The notes below the pieces were generated by a model. It worked only from the letters and a program-made list of their open reading frames with translations, ran no database searches and was not told the DNA's origin. DNA of 64,000 nt from UBA11524 sp045591175 (GTDB lineage: Bacteria > Bacillota > Clostridia > Christensenellales > Aristaeellaceae), in contig JAZNSI010000043.1 in NCBI GenBank assembly GCA_045591175.1, forward strand, positions 1-64,000, given 5' to 3'. A program made the position numbers and the translations under genes. Positions 16,532 to 24,000 of the stretch are shown one piece after another; the stretch's first letter is position 1, and every line of letters begins with the position of its first letter.

Positions 16532-17010
16532 CGGGGCTCAGGGCCCAGGTGCAGGGCGTGCTTTATGCCGTGCCGGCCAAACGCAAACCCGCTCTGCGGC
16601 GCTCCGATGCGCCGGACGCCCTCTTTGCCACCGACCTGCCGATGATCGCAGAGCCGGAAGCCGTTCGCGTCTTTGTGGCTGACATGGAGGCGCTGGGCTG
16701 GAACGTCCGCGAGGAAAAGGGCTGGCTTACCCTGGATGCGGATGTTCCGGTGCCGGAGTATTCTCTCCCGACAGCTTTGATAGGGGAGTGCGGCTGCTGT
16801 ATTTCGCTGCTGTTGCGCCACCAGGAGGATGGGGCTGCGGAGGACGCCATCCGCGCTGTCGTGAAGGCGGCGGAGGCCGGCAGGCTGTCCTTTGAGCGGC
16901 TGTGCGGACAGCTCCACGGGGAATTCGCCGCAAAGTTGAGGATTCATCAGCCTTTGCCCGGTGCGCTGCTGCCCTATCTGTGCTGCGCCTGCCACATGTT
17001 CTACACCTGA
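16525..17010 (+). CDS. Hypothetical protein, 161 residues
   Basis: I do not recognise this protein. It has no signal peptide or clear membrane helix. An N-terminal basic segment (AKRKPALRRSD) precedes a mixed alpha/beta region with EAVRVFVADMEALGWNVREE, and the C-terminal third is cysteine-rich (GECGCC, RLCGQ, LCCACHMF), which could bind a metal. The ATG at 16525 overlaps the DUF1934 stop (16529-16531), and only a weak ribosome site is visible, so translation may be coupled. It is followed after 13 bases by an MBL-fold hydrolase, which points to a shared transcript. Codon usage looks like its neighbours. Confidence 0.65.
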   Translation: MLTGLRAQVQGVLYAVPAKRKPALRRSDAPDALFATDLPMIAEPEAVRVFVADMEALGWNVREEKGWLTLDADVPVPEYSLPTALIGECGCCISLLLRHQEDGAAEDAIRAVVKAAEAGRLSFERLCGQLHGEFAAKLRIHQPLPGALLPYLCCACHMFYT

Positions 17011-17023
17011 GGAGGAGAAAACG

Positions 17024-17674
17024 ATGATCTTCACCTGCATCGGCCATGCCAAGTTCCTCATTGAGCTGGAAAACGGCCTGCGTATCGTCACCGATCCCTA
17101 CGACGCCACTTGCGGTTATCCGGTCACGTCCGTCAAAGCGGATGTGGTGCTGGTCTCCCACGGCCATCACGACCACAGCGCGGTGGATACCATTCCCGGT
17201 GCGCCCCGCGTGATTGACGCGTCCGGCGAATATGATCTGGGCGATGGTGCGAGCGTCATCGCGGTGGAGGCCTTCCACGACGACGCGAAGGGTACGAAGC
17301 GCGGCAGGACGCTGCTGTTCTCCATCCGTGCAGAGGGCCTGAACGCCCTTCATCTGGGCGATCTGGGACACATCCCCACCGCCGCGCAGGCCGAAGCGCT
17401 GGGCGCTGCCGACGTATTGATGGTCCCGGTGGGAGGCTTCTTCACCATCGACGCAGCCCAGGCAAAGGCGACGGCCGAGCTTCTGCAGGCGCGCGTCATC
17501 CTGCCCATGCATTACAAAACCTGCGTCAACGAGGATTGGCCCATTGCCCCGGTAACGGAATTCACCAGGCTGTTTGATACCCCTGCCGAAGAGATCGGCC
17601 TGCTCCGCGTGGCAAAGGGTGACCTGATGTGTCAGCCGGAGATCGCGGTGCTGACGCCCCAAAGCCTGAAATAA
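17024..17674 (+). CDS. MBL-fold metal-dependent hydrolase
   Basis: A 216-residue metallo-beta-lactamase-fold protein of the short UlaG/UPF0173 type. The metal motif HGHHDH (H-x-H-x-D-H) is at about residues 47-52 in VVLVSHGHHDHSAVD, followed by LHLGDLGHIP with the second metal site and the LPMHYKT motif near the C-terminus. These enzymes often hydrolyse phosphoesters or lactones, but the substrate is not predictable. The start is the ATG at 17024 with GAGGAGGAG upstream. It is the third gene of the DUF1934 operon and is followed after 30 bases by an XRE regulator. Confidence 0.88.
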   Translation: MIFTCIGHAKFLIELENGLRIVTDPYDATCGYPVTSVKADVVLVSHGHHDHSAVDTIPGAPRVIDASGEYDLGDGASVIAVEAFHDDAKGTKRGRTLLFSIRAEGLNALHLGDLGHIPTAAQAEALGAADVLMVPVGGFFTIDAAQAKATAELLQARVILPMHYKTCVNEDWPIAPVTEFTRLFDTPAEEIGLLRVAKGDLMCQPEIAVLTPQSLK

Positions 17675-17704
17675 CTGCGTTCAAACGACAAAGGAGGAAT
17701 CTCC

Positions 17705-18190
17705 ATGGGGAAGAAAGTTGGTAAGCTCATCAAAGCTGCACGTACAGGTGCGGACATGACGCAGGAGCAGCTGGCACGGCGCATCAGCGGCCTGTCTGCC
17801 AGCGACATCAGCCTCGCCGAGCGCGGCGAAAAGGATCTCACCCAGGCACAGCTGAAGAAGATCGCCACCATCACCGGCGTGACCCAGGCCAGCCTGATCG
17901 ACGCGGCCAAGGCGGAGAGCGGCTCAGCCAAAAAGAACACGACTGCCAAGAAGACCGCGACTGCAAAAACACCTGCCAGCGCCAACAGCACCATGAAGGT
18001 GACTGCCACCGAGCGCAAGCTGGTGGAGGCCTACCGCCAGGCGGATTCGGATGCGAAGAAGCGCGCCCTGAACATCCTCAAGGGCAAGGAGGAGGGCTTC
18101 CTGGGCGGACTGCTGGGCGGCGCGGACGTGTCCGACAAGGTGGAGGACGTGATCGGCGACGTGCTGGGAAATCTGCTGGGCAATAAGTGA
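17705..18190 (+). CDS. XRE-family helix-turn-helix protein with Lys/Ala linker
   Basis: A 161-residue protein. Residues about 5-62 are a Cro/C1-type helix-turn-helix (QEQLARRISGLSASDISLAERGEKDLT). A linker of about 30 residues follows, rich in Lys, Thr and Ala. A short helical domain around ATERKLVEAYRQADSDAKKRALNIL resembles the C-terminal part of other XRE proteins. The last ~30 residues are glycine- and leucine-rich with acidic positions (GFLGGLLGGAD ... LGNLLGNK), unusual for a repressor. An AAGGAGG site precedes the ATG. Targets are unknown. A strong terminator follows immediately. Confidence 0.75.
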   Translation: MGKKVGKLIKAARTGADMTQEQLARRISGLSASDISLAERGEKDLTQAQLKKIATITGVTQASLIDAAKAESGSAKKNTTAKKTATAKTPASANSTMKVTATERKLVEAYRQADSDAKKRALNILKGKEEGFLGGLLGGADVSDKVEDVIGDVLGNLLGNK

Positions 18191-18200
18191 TATAAGTATA

Positions 18201-18238
18201 ACTGCCGGCGGCACTACTACGGTCCGCCGGCAGTTTTT
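18201..18238 (+). terminator. Intrinsic terminator after the XRE gene
   Basis: Perfect 11-base-pair stem (18201-18211 with 18224-18234), 12-base loop and five T. It closes the DUF1934-MBL-XRE unit. Confidence 0.92.
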
Positions 18239-18270
18239 CAAAGAAATCTGAAAATTTTTCATTTCCCCCC

Positions 18271-18299
18271 TTGACACTTTGCCGTACCTGTGATAATAT
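18271..18299 (+). promoter_or_regulatory. Sigma-A promoter for tRNA-Val
   Basis: TTGACA (18271-18276), 17-base spacer, TAATAT (18294-18299). Start of the mature tRNA is 42 bases beyond the -10. Confidence 0.8.
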
Positions 18300-18341
18300 A
18301 TACAACGTTGACGGCGCAACTGCCCGAAACAAACCGAATAT

Positions 18342-18415
18342 GGGATTATAGCTCAGTTGGTTAGAGCGCCACGTTGACATCGTGGAGGTCATAGGTTCGA
18401 GCCCTACTAATCCCA
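18342..18415 (+). tRNA. tRNA-Val (anticodon GAC)
   Basis: A full cloverleaf can be drawn. The acceptor arm is GGGATTA with TAATCCC, the D arm GCTC/GAGC, and the anticodon arm CCACG/CGTGG with loop TTGACAT, whose GAC is at 18376-18378. A five-base variable loop and a T arm with loop TTCGAGC follow, the T stem carrying one outer A-C mismatch. The discriminator is A at 18415. The CCA end is not encoded (CTT follows), so it must be added by CCA-adding enzyme. GAC reads GUC and GUU valine codons. It is a single tRNA gene with its own promoter and terminator. Confidence 0.95.
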
Positions 18416-18422
18416 CTTGAAG

Positions 18423-18458
18423 CCGCAAGCCTTGCAAATGCTGAGCTTGCGGTTTTTT
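18423..18458 (+). terminator. Intrinsic terminator after tRNA-Val
   Basis: Eight-base-pair stem CCGCAAGC/GCTTGCGG (18423-18430 with 18445-18452) followed by six T. Confidence 0.92.
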
Positions 18459-18839
18459 GTTGCGTATGATGCATTGCCTGAAAGGAAAACGTTGAAAAAT
18501 GCAGGCACGGAGTTGCGTACACAGCGCAAAGCCAGCTGTGTCAAGGCGGTGCGACGTTTTGTTGGTGCAGAGCATTGGCGTTTCAATTAGTGCTCCCAAC
18601 AAAGACCAAACACAGCAGCATCACGTATGGTATCGATCAATTCACAGCGCTGTTGAGTGTTATGGGCGAGGCTGCGACTTCCAGCGTGATGATTGTGTTA
18701 TCTGAATAGGATAGTTCCAGCAAACTGGAAATGTTCTTATTTGCCTGGGCATCGATGTGCTCATGCAGTGCCATTTCACTCATGTTAAGCTGTGAAGTAA
18801 ATGATCGATTTGGGAAGGCGGGGTGTTTCGCCGTACCGA
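18459..18839. other. Gene-poor region of lower GC content
   Basis: About 380 bases with no convincing gene. Base composition is visibly less GC-rich than the surroundings. Two short open readings exist (minus 18637-18843, plus 18499-18705), but neither has a ribosome site or family resemblance. The minus-strand one contains a plausible protein-like stretch (MALHEHIDAQANKNISSLLE) and could be a remnant. I see no tRNA, repeat array or clear promoter. Confidence 0.5.
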
Positions 18840-19483
18840 TCACTGTGGAGCAGGCGTGTGCAGGGTGAGTTCGATTTCCTCCGGGCTGGTCGATGTGCTC
18901 GCAGGATACTGAAGCAGCTCGTTGATGAGGGCATCCATATCGTCACCGAAGCGGGTCAGGAGCTGCTGTGCGGCAAGCTCCTCGGGGGAGACTGTTTTGA
19001 TCCATAGCACGACCCAGACGTTCCGCCATCCGTCAAAGCAGGTGTACATCAGCAGATCGGACTGACCGATGACGCTGTTGCCCTGCCAGTCTGTGATGCC
19101 GCCACCGGTGTTGTGGCCCTTGAAGATCGCTGTGCACTCGTAGTAAGCGGTGCTGCCATCCGCCGCGACGACGCATGCCGTGGAGCCAGCCTTGACTTTG
19201 CCAGGTCGCGGAAGGCCTGCGTGCAGTGGTCAGCGATGATCATATGCCCGCGGGCGCCGTCGAGGTCAAAATAGGCTGCGGAATCCACCCGATCCACCGT
19301 TTCCTGGCTGAGGGTGCGGTACAGCGCCACGTCGACGCCAATGGATTCCACATACAGCCGTCCGGCAAAGGGCGCGTCTGTGCCGAAAAGATGAGCAGAT
19401 ACGGCTTCCGATGGCGGATCAGCCGCAAAAGCGGGGGATACAGGCAGCGTCAGCATGAGGACGATGAGCAGTGCCAGCAGCAT
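18840..19483 (-). pseudogene. Secreted sortase-like protein, frameshifted
   Basis: Two overlapping frames together encode one protein of about 214 residues if a single base is restored near 19194-19202 (minus strand GGCAAAGTC). The N-terminal part has a signal peptide ending PAFAA, then ESIGVDVALYRTLS and GARGHMIIADH, where the His matches the sortase catalytic His. In the second frame the chain continues with VKAGSTACVV, a GNSVIGQSDLLMYTC segment holding the likely catalytic Cys, and GWRNVWVVLW with the candidate Arg. The start ATG at 19483 has AGGAGG upstream. As read, the first frame runs to 19049 with a nonsense tail. A sequencing error, a true pseudogene or a recoding event are possible; the last is least likely, as no standard slippery site is present. 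Confidence 0.6.
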
Positions 19484-19596
19484 GGGGACGACCTCCTGTT
19501 GATCAGGTGTGCTCCCTGGCGGGGAAGGCAGTACTCATCAATGCTGACGGCGAGAAAAGGTGCAGATGTAACAAATCTTAAATCTTGCGCAGTCGG

Positions 19597-19625
19597 TTGA
19601 CATCGTTTGGGGATTCCGATATAAT
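19597..19625 (+). promoter_or_regulatory. Consensus sigma-A promoter for the glycosidase gene
   Basis: Perfect TTGACA (19597-19602) and TATAAT (19620-19625) with a 17-base spacer, 40 bases before the TTG start at 19665. Confidence 0.88.
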
Positions 19626-19664
19626 ATTTAAGATGAATATGTCACGAAAGGTGCTGACTATATC

Positions 19665-20531
19665 TTGCGTTTTATGAAAGCTGTGCTGGTGTGGCTGACG
19701 CTGCTCGCGCTTTGTGTTCCGGCGGTGCTGGCAGAGGAGGTTCCGACGCTCCCGGTGGACTTTACCCCCGGCAAGCCGGTCAACCAGGCCAATTATATCA
19801 GTGAGACTGAATATCGGGACCCGACGCTGCATGTGGTGATCGAAAGCGGCCGCAAGGACAATTGCGATTATTGGCTGGCCAGGATCAAGATCGGCCATGC
19901 ATCTCAGCTGCGTACGGCGGCAGCGGCGACCTTCGAGGTGGAATACGCCGTCAAGGGCCAGTACATCGCCAAGCGTCAGAACGCCGTGCTCGCCATTGAT
20001 GGCGACTACTTCTCCTACTATCCCTACGGCATCGTGATGAGACAGGGCGTGCTCTACCGCGACAAGCTACGCAAGGAGCGCGACGTGCTGGCCATTGATG
20101 AAGATGGTGACTTCCACATCTTCCTGGTGCCGGACAAGGGTGAGGTACCCGCTGTCTACAAGGGCAAAAAGCTGATCGACGCCTTCCACTTTGGCCCCGC
20201 GCTGGTGGTGGACGGTGAGATCGGCAGCCTGGACGCCAGCTACTGGCTGGCTCCGGAATCCAAGCGGCAGCGTATGTGCATTGCCCAGACCGGTCCGCTG
20301 GAGTACATGGCCCTGTGCTGTGCCGGTCCGCTGCGTGGTTCGGAAGGCATGGATCTGCTGCAGTTTGCCCAGCTGGCCAAGGAGCTTGGCGCAGTGACCG
20401 CTTATAACCTGGACGGCGGCGACTCCACCATGCTCATCTTCAATAACGAAAAGGTCAACGATAAGGAAAACCAGAATACCCGCGACATCAGCGACATCAT
20501 CTATTTTGCCTCTGCTTGGGACGGCAAGTAA
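19665..20531 (+). CDS. Secreted phosphodiester glycosidase (NAGPA domain)
   Basis: A 288-residue exported protein with a signal peptide (MKAVLVWLTLLALCVPAVLAEE) and a NAGPA/DUF2233 domain. This domain is related to the mammalian enzyme that uncovers mannose 6-phosphate and to bacterial phosphodiester glycosidases acting on envelope glycopolymers. Conserved family parts are NAVLAIDGDYFSYYPYGIVMRQG, FHFGPALVVDGEI and the C-terminal AYNLDGGDSTMLIFN. A TTG at 19665 has GAAAGGTG at 11 bases; the ATG three codons later (19674) is the alternative. The next gene, a degenerate Lgt-like membrane protein, starts 12 bases after the stop. Confidence 0.82.
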   Translation: MRFMKAVLVWLTLLALCVPAVLAEEVPTLPVDFTPGKPVNQANYISETEYRDPTLHVVIESGRKDNCDYWLARIKIGHASQLRTAAAATFEVEYAVKGQYIAKRQNAVLAIDGDYFSYYPYGIVMRQGVLYRDKLRKERDVLAIDEDGDFHIFLVPDKGEVPAVYKGKKLIDAFHFGPALVVDGEIGSLDASYWLAPESKRQRMCIAQTGPLEYMALCCAGPLRGSEGMDLLQFAQLAKELGAVTAYNLDGGDSTMLIFNNEKVNDKENQNTRDISDIIYFASAWDGK

Positions 20532-20543
20532 GGAAGATTGCAA

Positions 20544-21485
20544 ATGAAGACGACCTACATTCTGGCTCTTGCGATCGGCGCGGTTCTCTGCGCCGGTTTC
20601 TTTGCATGGAAGCTTCGCCGCTGCGGCGTGAAGCCCATGACTGCACTGATCGCCCTGCCTCTTTCAGCCGTGCTGGGGGTAGTTCTGGCGCGCATCAGCT
20701 ATTTCCTGCTGGAGTACCGCGACATCACTGTACGCTACGACGGCCTGGGCGGATTGCTGTCCACCAAGCCGGAGGAATTCTGCTTCCTGGGTGGCTGTGC
20801 AGGCGTGGTGCTGGCCATCCTGCTGACGGCGAAGATCACCGGGCAGAAGGGGAGCACCCTGCTGGACGCCTTTGCGCCCTGTGGTGCGCTGATGGTTGCC
20901 ATTGCCCGCGCCAGCGAGGGCCTGCTGGATCCTCTGGCCATGATCGGCATGGGCGGCGTGGTGGAGAATGAAGCGCTGCAGTTCTTCCCGCTGGCGGTGA
21001 AGGTGGAGGCCTACGGCATGGTTCTCAACGTTGCCTATGCGGTGTTCATGCTGGAGGCTGTGCTGGCGCTCCTGTGCGCTGCGGCGTCCTTTGTGATCAG
21101 CCATCGCGGCAGTTTTGCGCCCGGTCGGGTCTTTCTGCATACCGCCTTCTTCCTCGCGCTGCCTCAAATTTTCACCGAGCAGATCCTGGGCAAGTACATG
21201 GCCTGGGGCTTTGTCCGCATTGAGCAGCTACTGTGCGCGCTGATCGTCTTTGCGATCACGTTGTACCCCTGCATCCGCAGTCGGAAGCTCACAGGCTACC
21301 TGCCGGCGTTGGGCTGCCTGTTGTGTGCGGCGGTGCTGATCTGGATGGAGTTCACGCTGGACAACAAGCTCCTCTTCGGCATCGATATCCCTACGATGGG
21401 CTGCTACGCGATCATGATCGCGGCGCTGGGCTGCATGGCAGGGCTCTCGCTGCTGGCATACCGCAGGCTCAACAAAGCTGAATAA
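20544..21485 (+). CDS. Lgt-like membrane protein with altered active-site residues
   Basis: A 313-residue polytopic protein with about seven membrane helices. Its layout resembles prolipoprotein diacylglyceryl transferase: an early Arg/Tyr region (ARISYFLLEYRD), a GG pair (EFCFLGGCAGVV) where Lgt has H-G-G, and DAFAPCGALMVAIARASEGLL where Lgt has G-R-x-G-N-F-x-N-x-E. Here the His is Leu and the R-x-x-N is R-A-S-E, so normal lipoprotein lipidation is doubtful. The start is the ATG at 20544, with AAGGAAG upstream. It is coupled to the secreted glycosidase gene and may act with it in envelope glycolipid or glycopolymer processing (inference). Confidence 0.6.
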   Translation: MKTTYILALAIGAVLCAGFFAWKLRRCGVKPMTALIALPLSAVLGVVLARISYFLLEYRDITVRYDGLGGLLSTKPEEFCFLGGCAGVVLAILLTAKITGQKGSTLLDAFAPCGALMVAIARASEGLLDPLAMIGMGGVVENEALQFFPLAVKVEAYGMVLNVAYAVFMLEAVLALLCAAASFVISHRGSFAPGRVFLHTAFFLALPQIFTEQILGKYMAWGFVRIEQLLCALIVFAITLYPCIRSRKLTGYLPALGCLLCAAVLIWMEFTLDNKLLFGIDIPTMGCYAIMIAALGCMAGLSLLAYRRLNKAE

Positions 21486-21486
21486 G

Positions 21487-21528
21487 AAAAACCGCAGGCC
21501 AGGCGCATTTGCCGGACCTGCGGTTTTT
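21487..21528. terminator. Bidirectional terminator
   Basis: Perfect 12-base-pair stem (21487-21498 with 21517-21528), rich in A on the left and T on the right. It lies between the convergent Lgt-like and LRR genes. Confidence 0.92.
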
Positions 21529-21533
21529 ATGCC

Positions 21534-22466
21534 TTAGTTGAGGTTGATGCCGTCGGGGTACTTCTGCTTGATCTCCTGGCCGCGGGAGAAGGGGATGTAC
21601 TCGCCGTACTTGAACATGTGGAAGATAACGTAGTAGCGGTCATGCTCGCGCCAGCCACCCAGGGTGGAGTAGGAAGTGGAATCCACATGGCAGTTGGGAA
21701 GGTTCTCCTTGAGAGCCTTGACGACCTCCTTGTCCACCGGGTACTGATCCGACCAGTTGTTGCTGTTGAAGAGCCACAGCCTTTCCAGCTTGTCCAGCCC
21801 GTGCAGGGGTGTCCAGTCCTTGATGCGGTTGAAGCAGATGTTCAGGTCGATCAGGTTGGTGCAGTTGGCCAGGCAGGAGATGTCGTTGATGTCATTCTTG
21901 AACAGCTCCAGGTATTCCAGCTGGGTCAGGCTGCCAACGGGGGTGATGTCCTTCAGCTCAATGTTGCAGGCGAGGATCAGCACCTTCAAATTGGGCAGGT
22001 CGTAGAGGAAGGAAAGATCCCGCACAGCGTTGTGGCCGATATCCAGCGCAACCAGGTTCTTGCAGTACTTGAGGTACTTGAACTGCTTCTCGGAGTGCAT
22101 GGTGGAACGGTTGTTGTGCAGGGTGGAGAAGGCGGTGGCATCCGTGCGGACCCAGTGATCGCCGATGCGCATCGTCCAGCCGAACTCGATATCCGGGAAG
22201 GCTTCTGCCAGCCGGTCAATGTCCTTGGTGTAGATGTTGGTGTTGAACATGTCCACCTTTTTGACATTGGGGAGCTTGCGCAGGAAGGCCACGAAGGCGT
22301 CCATGTCTGTAACACGGACTTTATCCATGTTGATGTACTCCACGTCCGCGTCGCAGGTGAACTTGCCAAGATAGCTTACTTTCTGGGGCGCGTCCTCGCC
22401 GTAAACCAGGCCTGTCACAAGCAGGCTGAGCAGCAGGAGCATTGCGATGATCGACTTTTTCATCAT
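21534..22466 (-). CDS. Secreted leucine-rich repeat protein
   Basis: A 310-residue protein with a signal peptide (KKSIIAMLLLLSLLVTGLVYGE) and several leucine-rich repeats of the internalin-like 22-residue type: NLVALDIGHNAVRDLSFLYD, LKVLILACNIELKDITPVGS, LEYLELFKNDINDISCLAN and LIDLNICFNRIKDWTPLHG, at about residues 135-225. A C-terminal cap follows. No cell-wall anchor is seen, so it is probably released or held by partners. The start codon overlaps the capA-like stop (TAATG) with GAGGAGG upstream, so the two secreted proteins are co-translated. Such LRR arcs usually mediate protein binding. Confidence 0.85.
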   Translation of the reverse strand: MMKKSIIAMLLLLSLLVTGLVYGEDAPQKVSYLGKFTCDADVEYINMDKVRVTDMDAFVAFLRKLPNVKKVDMFNTNIYTKDIDRLAEAFPDIEFGWTMRIGDHWVRTDATAFSTLHNNRSTMHSEKQFKYLKYCKNLVALDIGHNAVRDLSFLYDLPNLKVLILACNIELKDITPVGSLTQLEYLELFKNDINDISCLANCTNLIDLNICFNRIKDWTPLHGLDKLERLWLFNSNNWSDQYPVDKEVVKALKENLPNCHVDSTSYSTLGGWREHDRYYVIFHMFKYGEYIPFSRGQEIKQKYPDGINLN

Positions 22467-23515
22467 TATTCCTCCTCATATTGGGGCTGAGCCGGGATGA
22501 AGTCCTGCATAGCGCCGACTCCTTCCACATAAGGGTTAAGTGTGAACCTGGTGTCATGCTGGATCTGTGCCATGACCGTTTCCGCATCCGCTCCGGTGGC
22601 AAGCACAGGCTGGTAGTTGTTGTTCTCCTTGTTGCCCGAGGGCAGGGCAGGGATGATATTCAGCTGATGCCCCAGATACTCGCCCTCTTCCGAGAAGGAC
22701 AATGTGAACTGGAACATGGCTGTGTAGGGAGCCCGTACCGTGGCATTGCCGCCAAAGACGAAATTGCCGATGGAGTAGCAGATGCTTTTGCCGTCCCGAA
22801 CCTCCACACCCTGCAGCACATGGGGATGATGCCCCACGATGATGTCCACGCCGTAATCCAGCACCGCATGGGCAAATTGCTCCTGGATGCGCAGATGGCG
22901 TGCCCGGTATTCTTCGCCGCCGTGCATCACACAGATGACCACATCGCAGCCTGCATCACGCAGGCTCTGCACCTGTCCTTTGAGCAGATTGCGATGCCGG
23001 TAATACCAGTAGCTGATCTCCATGCTGACGAAGCCGATCCTGATATCGCCCTTTTCCCAGATCCAGGTTTGTTCCCGGGCTTCAAAGGTGCCGAACCAGG
23101 GCAGGGAAGCGGTATCCAGGGCGTCCACCGTATGGGTGACGCCGTCGTAGCCGTAATCCATGATGTGGTTGTTGGCGACGCTGACAGCTTCCACGCTCGA
23201 CCCGGTGAGCACCTGCACGTAATCCTTGTTGCCGCGGAAATTGTAGGTTTTCTCCACCGCAGCGCTTTCATAATTGATGAAGCAGCCTTCCAGGTTGGCG
23301 ATGGTTAGGTCGTCCTGGCTGATAATGGGCTGAACCTTCTCCAGGAAGTAATCGTACCCATGCTGCCGGAGGTATCCGTCAAAGGAGTAGTCGAATTCCT
23401 TCAGCCTGTCCTCGCCGCCGATGGTGCAGTCGCCGAGGAAGGTGATGGTGATCGTCTCCTCTGCCAGGGCTGTCAGTGGCAGCAGCAGGAGCAATATCAA
23501 CAGCAATCTACGCAT
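22466..23515 (-). CDS. Secreted CapA-family protein (PGA_cap metallophosphatase fold)
   Basis: A 349-residue protein with a signal peptide (RRLLLILLLLLPLTALAE), followed by the CapA/YwtB/PgsA-type calcineurin-like fold: ITFLGDCTIGGEDR (family G-D motif), TIANLEGCF, VSVANNHIMDYG, a CVMHGGEEY block and VDIIVGHHPHVLQGVE. In Bacillus the homologue takes part in polyglutamate capsule export, but most family members are not tied to a capsule locus, and no capBC genes are present here. RNA from its promoter at 23542 would also cover the LRR gene. Confidence 0.88.
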   Translation of the reverse strand: MRRLLLILLLLLPLTALAEETITITFLGDCTIGGEDRLKEFDYSFDGYLRQHGYDYFLEKVQPIISQDDLTIANLEGCFINYESAAVEKTYNFRGNKDYVQVLTGSSVEAVSVANNHIMDYGYDGVTHTVDALDTASLPWFGTFEAREQTWIWEKGDIRIGFVSMEISYWYYRHRNLLKGQVQSLRDAGCDVVICVMHGGEEYRARHLRIQEQFAHAVLDYGVDIIVGHHPHVLQGVEVRDGKSICYSIGNFVFGGNATVRAPYTAMFQFTLSFSEEGEYLGHQLNIIPALPSGNKENNNYQPVLATGADAETVMAQIQHDTRFTLNPYVEGVGAMQDFIPAQPQYEEE

Positions 23516-23541
23516 GATGTCCGCCTTTCCGATAATAAATC

Positions 23542-23571
23542 ATTATACGCCTGAGTGCTGCGATTTGTCAA
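23542..23571 (-). promoter_or_regulatory. Sigma-A promoter for the capA-like/LRR pair
   Basis: On the minus strand TTGACA (23571-23566) and TATAAT (23547-23542) with an 18-base spacer, 27 bases before the start codon. Confidence 0.7.
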
Positions 23572-23660
23572 GTATGGTAGGAATGAGCCGCATTTAACAC
23601 TTATGACCTTAAAAGAATTAGACAAAACTCACATTTTGTGAAAAAACTGCCGAAAAGCCC

Positions 23661-23689
23661 TTGACAAACCCGGTTTGCGGTGCTATGAT
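23661..23689 (+). promoter_or_regulatory. Sigma-A promoter for the feo operon
   Basis: TTGACA (23661-23666), 17-base spacer, TATGAT (23684-23689). The expected transcription start falls at the palindrome that follows. Confidence 0.78.
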
Positions 23690-23698
23690 AACTCCGGC

Positions 23699-23714
23699 GT
23701 TAGATAAACCTAAC
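23699..23714 (+). promoter_or_regulatory. Candidate metal-regulator operator before feoA
   Basis: GTTAG-N6-CTAAC palindrome overlapping the predicted transcription start of feoA. Its core TTAG-N6-CTAA has the outer bases and spacing of DtxR/IdeR/MntR-type boxes. The same arrangement recurs at 24001-24016 before feoB. Binding by an iron-responsive DtxR-family repressor is an inference. Confidence 0.55.
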
Positions 23715-23744
23715 TGCCCGAGATTCTGCGATGGAGGGATGAAC

Positions 23745-23957
23745 ATGACCCTGTGGGAAGCCGAAACCGGCAAGGAATACATCATCCGTTCGATCGTGAC
23801 CGATGACGAGGAATTGAACCAGTTCCTCTTCTCCCTGGGCTGCTACTCAGGAGAGCCGATCACCGTGGTCAGCCGCAAGAGGCGCAGCTGCACCATTGCG
23901 GTGAAGGATGCACGATATTCCATTGACGATCAGCTGGCCGCGGCCATTGAGGTGTAA
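23745..23957 (+). CDS. feoA: Ferrous iron transport protein FeoA
   Basis: A 70-residue SH3-like FeoA protein that supports iron(II) uptake by FeoB in the cytoplasm. The features are a short beta-rich chain with NQFLFSLGCYSGEPITVVSR, matching the L-x-x-L-G-x-x-x-G-x-x-V pattern, and RYSIDDQLAAAIEV at the C-terminus. I prefer the ATG at 23745, with GGAGGG six bases upstream, over the ATG at 23739, which abuts that site. Family members normally have 70-80 residues. The gene precedes feoB by 107 bases, with a second palindrome between them. Confidence 0.87.
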   Translation: MTLWEAETGKEYIIRSIVTDDEELNQFLFSLGCYSGEPITVVSRKRRSCTIAVKDARYSIDDQLAAAIEV

Positions 23958-24000
23958 TGCCTCGGGAAGGGGATCAGGCTGATCTTCTTTCGGGGGATGG

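Noticed and set aside
18078..18602. A minus-strand reading across tRNA-Val resembling short annotated proteins with a GLEPMTSTMSTWRSN stretch
   Set aside because: This is the familiar false translation of a tRNA gene on its reverse strand; the tRNA and both terminators explain the sequence.
19190..19205. Programmed -1 frameshift joining the two parts of the sortase-like gene
   Set aside because: A -1 slip at GGCAAAG would join the frames, but it is not a standard X-XXY-YYZ site and I see no obvious downstream stimulatory structure. A one-base indel is simpler.
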